A DNA stretch of 5,099 nt from the NCBI GenBank assembly GCA_002422045.1, contig DITG01000046.1, positions 4,905-10,003 of the forward strand. The letters run 5' to 3'. Source of the DNA: Acholeplasmataceae bacterium UBA6190. Its GTDB lineage: Bacteria; Bacillota_I; Bacilli_A; Acholeplasmatales; Acholeplasmataceae. This document shows, in pieces, positions 1-3,496 of this stretch. The first letter of the stretch is position 1. Each line of letters starts with the position of its first letter. Both the position numbers and the translations under genes were made by a program. Below the pieces are notes generated by a model, which saw nothing but the letters and a program-made list of their open reading frames with translations, made no database searches and had not been told where the DNA came from.

Positions 1-542
1 TTGCCAATTTCTATGTCGATTTCTTGAATATGAACATTTTATCGAAACATAATGATCTGGTTGCACTCATTTTGCTTTATGCGCTACTCGCCAAAGATTT
101 TTCTGTATTCAAGTATGTCAGTTTCTTCAAATATTTCTTGAAGGAAAAAGATGGATGGAAGTCAGGCATTGTCTCAGCGAATTATTACTGGTCGACTGGG
201 TATTCTCAGACCGATCTATTATCCAGAATGCTGTTGAATTTGCTGATCAAGAGTTATGAGGAAGTCGATGACATGGCGCATGAATATGTCTTTGAACGTG
301 AACTCAACAAATCGAACAATATCGAAAATAGTATTTTGAAACTGGACGAGATCTTCTCCAAAGAAGATTTGAGAAAACGTCATCCGAACGTCAGCGATGC
401 CACGATTGACAGAACCCTGAAACGGCTGAAGGATGAAGACAAGATTCGTCCTCTTGGCAAAGGCAGAAGTTCCAAATGGCAGAGAATTGTTTCAGGCAAC
501 CGCAAATATGGGATGGAACAGTTATCCTTATTCAACGATTGA
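1..542 (+). CDS. C-terminal part of a Fic-like protein with a winged-helix tail (5' end outside window)
   Basis: The reading frame is open from the first complete codon at base 3, so the gene starts upstream of the window; the TTG at 24 is only an internal leucine. About 179 residues are visible. The first two thirds look like the end of a Fic domain: a hydrophobic helix, then FKYVSFFKYF, then a GW...YYWSTGYSQTD segment and a long helix ending in SYEEV, which in Fic proteins follows the active-site loop. The last 60 residues look like the winged helix often found at the C-terminus of Fic proteins, with HPNVSDATIDRTLKRL as the recognition part and GKGRSSKW as the wing. Fic enzymes usually transfer AMP to target proteins. 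The catalytic HPFx(D/E)GNGR motif is not in the visible part and must lie upstream or be degenerate, so activity cannot be judged. The gene ends with TGA inside a terminator stem. Recognition is by motif pattern only; another wHTH-tailed protein is possible. Confidence 0.55.
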   Translation, partial: ANFYVDFLNMNILSKHNDLVALILLYALLAKDFSVFKYVSFFKYFLKEKDGWKSGIVSANYYWSTGYSQTDLLSRMLLNLLIKSYEEVDDMAHEYVFERELNKSNNIENSILKLDEIFSKEDLRKRHPNVSDATIDRTLKRLKDEDKIRPLGKGRSSKWQRIVSGNRKYGMEQLSLFND

Positions 543-560
543 GGCTACGGCCTCTTTTTG
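541..560 (+). terminator. Intrinsic terminator of the Fic-like gene, UACG tetraloop
   Basis: A 5-bp stem GAGGC/GCCTC (541-545 with 550-554) encloses the loop TACG (546-549), and TTTTT follows at 555-559. The c(UACG)g loop belongs to the very stable UNCG tetraloop class, which compensates for the short stem. The last two bases of the Fic-like stop codon are the first two bases of the stem. Confidence 0.8.
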
Positions 561-577
561 TTCATTTATTGCAAGTA

Positions 578-608
578 TTGAAGTTATTTTTGGGTTTTAC
601 TGTATAAT
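578..608 (+). promoter_or_regulatory. Promoter of the EF-Ts-like gene
   Basis: A perfect -10 box TATAAT lies at 603-608. The best -35 match is TTGAAG at 578-583, but the 19-bp spacer is longer than ideal. Transcription should begin near 615, giving a leader of about 15 nt that holds only the ribosome binding site. It lies just after the upstream terminator, so the EF-Ts-like gene is an independent unit. Confidence 0.55.
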
Positions 609-629
609 CATGATGTGTGGAGGATATTT

Positions 630-1478
630 ATGACTGAATTAATCAAACAACTGAGATTGGAAACAGGTGCAGGCATGATGGATTGCAAAAAAGCACTGGA
701 TCTTCATCATGGCGATTTTATGCTTGCAAAAGCGTCACTTTTAAAGAAAGTGGACATCACAAGCGGAAACGAACGCGTCGCATCCAAAGGACTCTGTGGC
801 ATCAGAGTTTCTGAAAACGAAGCGATCTTATATGAAATCAACGCAGAAACAGATTTTGCATGGAAAAACGAACATTTTTTGAAACTGGTCAAAGAAACAG
901 GTGATCTACTCATTCAAAGTGATGTCACCAATCCGAAAGATGCACTCAACGTGTCTCTGGATAAGATGACTTTGGGAGAAAAAATCACGCAAGTGTCAGG
1001 AATCATCAAGGAATCCCTAGTGCTCAGACGTTTTTATAGAGTTGTCAAATCCAGTAGCCATGCATTTGGGACTTATGTGCATCTGGGTGGGAAAGTTGTG
1101 ACACTGGTCATCCTGGATCAAGATGATCAGGTGCTAGCCAATGAACTTGCGATGCAAGTCGCTGCCAATAGTCCAAAGTACTTATCACTAGAGATGATCG
1201 ATCAAAACACAAAAGACTATGAACGTTTCATGTTTGAAAAAGAACATGGGGCTTGTGATGAACAAGGGTTTTTGAAGCATCTTTCGAACATGACATTCAT
1301 GAACGAAGTTTCCATCAAGCATCCTGAATTCACGGTTGAATCCCTATTGAAAATCAAAGACGCAAAAGTGCTTGATTTCTTCAGATTCGAACTGGGGCAA
1401 GGCATTGAAAACAAGCTCAATTGCAGACTCGATATCCCCTGTGATGGCACAAAAATCACCGTTACACCCATTTTTTAG
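630..1478 (+). CDS. tsf: Divergent elongation factor Ts (EF-Ts), 282 aa
   Basis: EF-Ts is the cytoplasmic exchange factor that removes GDP from EF-Tu during translation. Family marks seen: an N-terminal UBA-like segment with ETGAGMMDCKKAL (residues 11-23); the nucleotide-exchange motif as AETDFAWKNEHF (72-83, with D75 and F76, the pair that in E. coli EF-Ts disturbs the Mg site of EF-Tu); IIKESLVLRRF (125-135); HLGGKVVTLV (151-160); AMQVAANSPKYL (174-185); and FRFELGQGIENK (251-262). Length is close to the usual 280-300. ATG 630 is chosen over GTG 615 because GGAGG at 619-623 sits 6 nt before it and GTG 615 is at the predicted transcript start. Odd points: the usual GKPxxIxEKxVEGRLxKF and LLxQPFVKD stretch is replaced by a shorter, unlike segment (about 205-225), and the histidine often found in AMHxAA is Q176. 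Canonical tsf follows rpsB; this one does not. It may be a second, specialised copy. Confidence 0.85.
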   Translation: MTELIKQLRLETGAGMMDCKKALDLHHGDFMLAKASLLKKVDITSGNERVASKGLCGIRVSENEAILYEINAETDFAWKNEHFLKLVKETGDLLIQSDVTNPKDALNVSLDKMTLGEKITQVSGIIKESLVLRRFYRVVKSSSHAFGTYVHLGGKVVTLVILDQDDQVLANELAMQVAANSPKYLSLEMIDQNTKDYERFMFEKEHGACDEQGFLKHLSNMTFMNEVSIKHPEFTVESLLKIKDAKVLDFFRFELGQGIENKLNCRLDIPCDGTKITVTPIF

Positions 1479-1487
1479 TCCTTTTTC

Positions 1488-1516
1488 GTCACAAATCATG
1501 GGAATCGTCTTATAAT
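1488..1516 (+). promoter_or_regulatory. Promoter of the DUF2892 gene
   Basis: A perfect TATAAT at 1511-1516 stands 17 bp after a weak -35 GTCACA (1488-1493, 4 of 6 matches to TTGACA). I see no convincing terminator between the EF-Ts-like stop and this promoter, so read-through from the EF-Ts-like gene may also contribute. Confidence 0.5.
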
Positions 1517-1540
1517 AAAGGTGAAAAGGAGTGTGATGTG

Positions 1541-1738
1541 ATGAACTATAAGAAAAACGTAGGACGCTTGGACCAAATGATTCGCTATGGTCTGGCCATT
1601 GTATTTCTGTTTTTGTCCTTTTGGGTCGATCTCTGGTTTTTCATTGGCACCATTGTCTTTTTCATCTCTGCTTACTTTGAATTTTGCCCGATTTACAAGA
1701 TCTTCGGATGGAGTACATGCAAAATCAAGGACAAATGA
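1541..1738 (+). CDS. DUF2892 (YgaP-type transmembrane) small membrane protein, 65 aa
   Basis: A small inner-membrane protein of unknown function. The N-terminus is MNYKKNVGRLDQMIR, matching the family pattern of a short basic stretch with a (K/R)NVGxxDRxIR-like motif. It is followed by two hydrophobic segments (about residues 17-32 and 34-48) and the family's closing signature FCPIYKIFGWSTCK, in which two cysteines (CP and TC) flank a short amphipathic turn. In some proteins this domain is fused to rhodanese domains, which has led to suggestions of a sulfur-related role; here it stands alone. ATG 1541 is preceded by AAGGAG (1526-1531) at 9 nt. GTG 1538, one codon earlier, would give 6 nt spacing and one more residue, and cannot be excluded. 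The gene ends with TGA and is followed by a strong terminator. Confidence 0.85.
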   Translation: MNYKKNVGRLDQMIRYGLAIVFLFLSFWVDLWFFIGTIVFFISAYFEFCPIYKIFGWSTCKIKDK

Positions 1739-1751
1739 CTACTTAGGACAC

Positions 1752-1780
1752 AAAAAGCCTGAATCCGTTCAGGCTTTTTT
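1752..1780 (+). terminator. Strong intrinsic terminator, possibly bidirectional
   Basis: A perfect 12-bp stem runs from AAAAAGCCTGAA (1752-1763) to TTCAGGCTTTTT (1768-1779) with the loop TCCG, another UNCG-type loop, and ends in a T-run. Because the 5' arm begins with an A-run, the inverse strand also reads as hairpin plus T-run. It separates the DUF2892 gene from the next promoter only 7 bp downstream. Confidence 0.92.
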
Positions 1781-1786
1781 CTATGG

Positions 1787-1815
1787 TTGAAATGCGATCG
1801 CTTACGTGTTATAAT
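1787..1815 (+). promoter_or_regulatory. Extended -10 promoter of the six-segment membrane protein gene
   Basis: TTGAAA (1787-1792), a 17-bp spacer and TATAAT (1810-1815), with TG at 1807-1808 forming an extended -10 (TGTTATAAT). Start of transcription is expected near 1822, which gives a leader of about 24 nt. This is one of the best promoter matches in the window. Confidence 0.75.
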
Positions 1816-1845
1816 TGGGTTATTCAAGACATTCGGGGGAATATC

Positions 1846-2454
1846 ATGAAACATGTTAATCGGTTTACAATCATATGGATACTGTTGGTCGTGAGCATTT
1901 TTTTACATGTTTTCTCATTTTTTTACACGTTTGATATCATTTCCATCAGCGATACGACACTGATTTACTTGATCAGATTTATTTTACTATTCGCTTTGAT
2001 CTTGTATTCTTTGATGATCTGTCTCAGAGGTAAGTATCCATCAATATTCATCTTGATTCCTGTAGGAATGTTAGTCATACTGCCTATCATCTCGATTTTT
2101 GAACTATTCAAGGTTTATCCAGATCTTCAGATGATCATGATTAAACAACAACTCATGGCTCAGTTTATCTTATGGATTGAATTTTCAGTCATTTCTCTCA
2201 TCATGATCAGTAAAAAAATGAATCAGAACATCGCAATCATCTTGACGGTTGTCATCATGATCTATACCATTGTGGTGGGTACCTTTCAAGCACTCGAATT
2301 ATACCAAGTCGCCATACTGGATACATTCCAGGATATTGAAACACTCATCCTTGGACAAATCATCTCACAGGTCAGTAAGTTATTGATCTATACTGCATTG
2401 GTTGTTCATTTGATTGAAGAGAAAAGAAAAAGCTCCGAAGAGCTTATGATCTAA
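1846..2454 (+). CDS. Six-segment integral membrane protein of unknown family, 202 aa
   Basis: I do not recognise this protein. ATG 1846 is chosen because GGGGGA (1835-1840) lies 5 nt before it and the promoter starts transcription near 1822; the in-frame ATG at 1783 lies upstream of that promoter. There are about six hydrophobic segments (roughly residues 8-28, 38-60, 66-88, 103-121, 128-150 and 167-190). Polar loops are very short and no soluble domain is present. A basic and acidic tail (EEKRKSSEE) follows the last segment. There are few charged residues inside the membrane segments (E86 and E112 are candidates) and no obvious transporter or enzyme signature. The last 11 bases overlap the convergent TetR gene, and the terminator of that gene is written antisense in the final codons here. 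I see no separate plus-strand terminator for this gene; read-through would run antisense into the repressor gene. Confidence 0.8.
   Translation: MKHVNRFTIIWILLVVSIFLHVFSFFYTFDIISISDTTLIYLIRFILLFALILYSLMICLRGKYPSIFILIPVGMLVILPIISIFELFKVYPDLQMIMIKQQLMAQFILWIEFSVISLIMISKKMNQNIAIILTVVIMIYTIVVGTFQALELYQVAILDTFQDIETLILGQIISQVSKLLIYTALVVHLIEEKRKSSEELMI
2421..2446 (-). terminator. Intrinsic terminator of the TetR gene, UUCG tetraloop, inside the convergent gene
   Basis: Read on the minus strand, AAGCTC-TTCG-GAGCTT (2445 to 2430) forms a 6-bp stem with the exceptionally stable c(UUCG)g loop, followed by TTTCTTTTC down to 2421. The last two bases of the TetR stop codon open the stem. All of it lies within the last codons of the plus-strand membrane protein gene. 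Confidence 0.85.
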
Positions 2455-3052
2455 ACATCCCTGATTTCAATACTTTCATGACGTTATCGGTAATTCTATC
2501 CAAATCGATGTCAGTGAGTGTGTCTCTAAAGAGGACTTGAAGACCGACGAAATTCGATATGCCCATCAAGACATATGAAAGTGTCTCCAAATCGATGTCA
2601 TCTCTGACTTCACCATGTTTGACAGCAGCATCGAGTTGTCTGACATAGTCATGAGAAAACGTTTCATAATATTCACGAAACAATTCTTTGTCAGCAAACA
2701 TCGATTCCCAGATGATCCGGTAAGCCAAAGGATCCTGCCATGCAAACTTCAAGAACGCTCTGAGTCCAAGGCGTTCTTTTTCATAACGCGTTTCTGCATG
2801 TTGAATGCCTTCTGAAATTGCTTTTCGAATCGATTTACGATATTTGGATAAAACATAAGAATAAAGTGCAAATTTATCATCAAAATATAAGTAGAAAGTT
2901 CCGGTAGCAATCCCAGATTTTTCGATGATTTCATTGATGGATGTTGCCTGATAACCGTTTTTTGAAAATAGTTTCTTGCCTGTTTCTATGATGTTATCGA
3001 ATGTCTTTTGCCCATCTTTGCGTTTAGGTAGGCGGTAATTTGATTGATCCAT
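2444..3052 (-). CDS. TetR/AcrR-family transcriptional repressor, 202 aa
   Basis: A dimeric DNA-binding repressor released by a small ligand. The N-terminal domain is typical: a first helix (TFDNIIETGKKLFSKNGYQ, residues 17-35), then the helix-turn-helix TSINEIIEKSGIATGTFYLYFDDK (37-60) with the family hallmark TGTFYLYF. The all-helical C-terminal domain (about 65-202) binds the inducer and forms the dimer; it is not readable to a subfamily by eye. ATG 3052 is preferred because AGGTGA lies just upstream of it on the minus strand; the in-frame TTG at 3067 would add five residues and absorb that ribosome binding site. The gene is divergent from the thiolase operon across 444 bp that contain two copies of a TetR-type palindrome, so control of that operon is the likely job. 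By analogy with FadR-type TetR regulators of fatty acid metabolism, the ligand might be an acyl-CoA; this is inference. Confidence 0.9.
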   Translation of the reverse strand: MDQSNYRLPKRKDGQKTFDNIIETGKKLFSKNGYQATSINEIIEKSGIATGTFYLYFDDKFALYSYVLSKYRKSIRKAISEGIQHAETRYEKERLGLRAFLKFAWQDPLAYRIIWESMFADKELFREYYETFSHDYVRQLDAAVKHGEVRDDIDLETLSYVLMGISNFVGLQVLFRDTLTDIDLDRITDNVMKVLKSGMFRS

Positions 3053-3068
3053 TGTATCACCTATCAAT

Positions 3069-3097
3069 AGTGTATCTCAAAACAATCAAAAAAACAA
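3069..3097 (-). promoter_or_regulatory. Weak candidate promoter of the TetR gene
   Basis: On the minus strand, TTGTTT (3097-3092), a 17-bp spacer and TACACT (3074-3069) are the best match upstream of the repressor start. The transcript would begin near 3062 and include the AGGTGA ribosome binding site. Match quality is poor (3 of 6 and 4 of 6). No copy of the operator palindrome overlaps it, so autoregulation is not evident. Confidence 0.35.
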
Positions 3098-3119
3098 ACA
3101 CATTTTTTGAAGATACGGA

Positions 3120-3148
3120 TTGACAACGTTTCAAAAAGAACATATAAT
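3120..3148 (+). promoter_or_regulatory. Promoter P1, perfect consensus
   Basis: TTGACA (3120-3125), exactly 17 bp, TATAAT (3143-3148): a full sigma-A consensus promoter, the best in the window. Transcription is expected near 3155. No protein gene lies between this start and the terminator at 3237-3264. The stretch TTGACAACGTTTCAA (3120-3134) also resembles a cre site with two mismatches and overlaps the -35 box. Confidence 0.85.
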
Positions 3149-3157
3149 CAAATTAAT

Positions 3158-3173
3158 ATGAACATTTATTCAT
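3158..3173. promoter_or_regulatory. Operator O1, palindrome just downstream of P1
   Basis: ATGAACA-TT-TATTCAT: two 7-bp half-sites with one asymmetric base, starting 10 bp after the P1 -10 box and covering the expected transcription start. Outer bases extend the symmetry to 3155-3176. It shares 15 of 19 bases with O2 (3355-3373). The size, symmetry and position fit a TetR-family operator, and the TetR gene is next door. Confidence 0.65.
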
Positions 3174-3236
3174 ATTTAGGATGACGTCATTTCAAGCAAC
3201 CGAGTAACATTGTCTGAGTGAAGTCTCCTGTGCTTC

Positions 3237-3264
3237 AAGGGGGCTTTCTCCTAGCCCTCTTTTT
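3237..3264 (+). terminator. Intrinsic terminator of the P1 transcript
   Basis: Stem AAGGGGGCT (3237-3245) with AGCCCTCTT (3253-3261), nine pairs with one G-U, loop TTCTCCT (3246-3252), then the rest of a T-run to 3264. No coding region ends just upstream, so it can only serve the P1 transcript. It should prevent most P1 transcripts from reaching the thiolase gene. Confidence 0.8.
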
Positions 3265-3272
3265 GTTCAAGA

Positions 3273-3286
3273 TGTAACCGCTTTTA
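3273..3286 (+). promoter_or_regulatory. cre-like site upstream of P2
   Basis: TGTAACCGCTTTTA matches the Bacillus CcpA-binding consensus TGWAANCGNTNWCA at every fixed position except the 13th base. It forms the left side of the inverted repeat at 3279-3304 and lies about 70 bp before the P2 start, a place where CcpA can activate or repress. The binding protein is inferred. Confidence 0.4.
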
Positions 3287-3304
3287 TGATATGTGATAAA
3301 AGCG
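3279..3304. repeat. Inverted repeat CGCTTTTAT / ATAAAAGCG before P2
   Basis: Perfect 9-bp arms (3279-3287 and 3296-3304) with an 8-bp centre, ending 10 bp before the P2 -35 box. Both arms lie within cre-like sequences (3273-3286 and, with two mismatches, 3297-3310). It lacks a clean T-run, so a protein-binding site is more likely than a terminator. Confidence 0.6.
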
Positions 3305-3314
3305 TTGTCTTATA

Positions 3315-3343
3315 TTGACAAAGATGATTTCCTATGATAGAAT
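3315..3343 (+). promoter_or_regulatory. Promoter P2 of the thiolase-SDR operon
   Basis: TTGACA (3315-3320), 17 bp, TAGAAT (3338-3343), with TG at 3335-3336 forming an extended -10. Transcription is expected near 3350, giving a leader of about 147 nt before the thiolase start. It lies beyond the P1 terminator, so it is the main source of operon mRNA. Confidence 0.82.
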
Positions 3344-3354
3344 AAAGTCGTATT

Positions 3355-3370
3355 ATGAATAACTATTCAC
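3355..3370. promoter_or_regulatory. Operator O2, palindrome just downstream of P2
   Basis: ATGAATA-AC-TATTCAC: the left half-site is the full ATGAATA and the right differs at one outer base. It begins 12 bp after the P2 -10 box, nearly the same place O1 occupies at P1. With O1 it defines the consensus ATGAATA-NN-TATTCAT. A repressor bound here would block the start of the thiolase operon; the adjacent TetR protein is the obvious candidate. Confidence 0.68.
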
Positions 3371-3380
3371 ATTACAAAAC

Positions 3381-3395
3381 TGTCATGTGATGACA
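3381..3395. repeat. Short palindrome TGTCAT-GTG-ATGACA in the thiolase leader
   Basis: Perfect 6-bp arms around a 3-bp centre, about 30 nt into the P2 transcript. It can be a small RNA hairpin near the 5' end or another protein site. The core GTCAT/ATGAC also makes up the palindrome ATGACGTCAT at 3181-3190 in the P1 transcript, so each transcript carries one. No function is assigned. Confidence 0.5.
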
Positions 3396-3462
3396 TTCAA
3401 TATCGCTACAAAGCCAAGAAGTGTGCATTCTTAACTGTAACACTCATTTTTTTATGAAATTG

Positions 3463-3476
3463 TGAAAACGCTTTTA
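3463..3476 (+). promoter_or_regulatory. cre-like site just before the thiolase ribosome binding site
   Basis: TGAAAACGCTTTTA matches TGWAANCGNTNWCA except at the 13th base, the same mismatch as at 3273-3286, and shares CGCTTTTA with that site. It lies about 115 nt after the P2 start and 20 bp before the thiolase ATG, where bound CcpA could block elongation as a roadblock. It is followed by the small palindrome CTTTTAAAAG (3471-3480). Confidence 0.5.
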
Positions 3477-3496
3477 AAAGATAAAGGAGATTCATT

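Larger units (their letters stand above)
3155..3264 (+). ncRNA. Candidate small RNA (about 110 nt) with two UCUCCU loops
   Basis: P1 and the terminator at 3237-3264 delimit a transcript of about 110 nt with no credible open reading frame or ribosome binding site. Two 3' hairpins are visible. TGAAG/CTTCA (3219-3223 with 3233-3237) has loop TCTCCTGTG, and the terminator stem has loop TTCTCCT. The hexamer UCUCCU thus appears in both loops (3224-3229 and 3247-3252) and is complementary to AGGAGA, the core of the thiolase ribosome binding site. Gram-positive small RNAs that block translation, such as the staphylococcal Rsa RNAs, use C-rich loops of this kind. The 5' part contains the operator and the palindrome ATGACGTCAT (3181-3190), which can also form a short RNA stem. 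The first UCUCCU can alternatively pair with AGGGGG (3238-3243) and break the terminator, so an attenuator leader is the rival reading. I matched it to no known riboswitch class. Confidence 0.5.
3053..3496. other. 444-bp regulatory intergenic region between repressor and thiolase operon
   Basis: No protein gene is supported here. In order it holds a weak minus-strand promoter for the repressor, promoter P1 with a palindromic operator, a candidate short RNA ending in an intrinsic terminator near 3264, an inverted repeat with cre-like sequences, promoter P2 with a second copy of the operator, a leader of about 147 nt with a TGTCAT/ATGACA palindrome, a cre-like site at 3463-3476, and the thiolase ribosome binding site AAAGGAGA at 3483-3490. 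Confidence 0.85.

Noticed and set aside
615..629. GTG 615 as the start of the EF-Ts gene.
   Set aside because: It is at the predicted transcription start, precedes the GGAGG site, and family members begin near the MTELIKQLR position.
433..633. A 66-residue plus-strand frame overlapping the Fic-like end and the EF-Ts promoter.
   Set aside because: It runs through a terminator and a promoter, has no ribosome binding site and lies out of frame over a better-supported gene.
1441..1478. Hairpin GTGAT/ATCAC near the EF-Ts stop plus a T-run as a terminator.
   Set aside because: The stem is 5 bp with a 9-nt loop, 12 bases separate it from the T-run, and it lies in codons of the gene; unlikely to terminate.
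3053..3067. TTG 3067 as the start of the TetR gene.
   Set aside because: It would place the AGGTGA ribosome binding site inside the coding region; ATG 3052 uses that site with suitable spacing.
3072..3116. GTATCT (3072-3077) and AGATAC (3111-3116) as a long-range inverted repeat at the TetR promoter.
   Set aside because: Arms are only 6 bp (plus a one-base-shifted CAAAA/TTTTG) and 33 bp apart in AT-rich DNA; chance is a fair explanation.
3155..3264. A known riboswitch, T-box, SRP RNA or other housekeeping RNA for the P1 transcript.
   Set aside because: I see no T-box AGGGUGGNACCGCG, no SRP domain IV motif, and no core of the TPP, SAM, purine, lysine, preQ1, glycine or THF riboswitches. This is by eye only; an Rfam search would settle it.
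3158..3390. Tiny open frames starting at the ATG inside each operator (MNIYSYLG from 3158 and MNNYSHYKTVM from 3355).
   Set aside because: They look alike only because the operators are alike. Neither has a ribosome binding site, and the ATG would be within a few bases of the transcript start.
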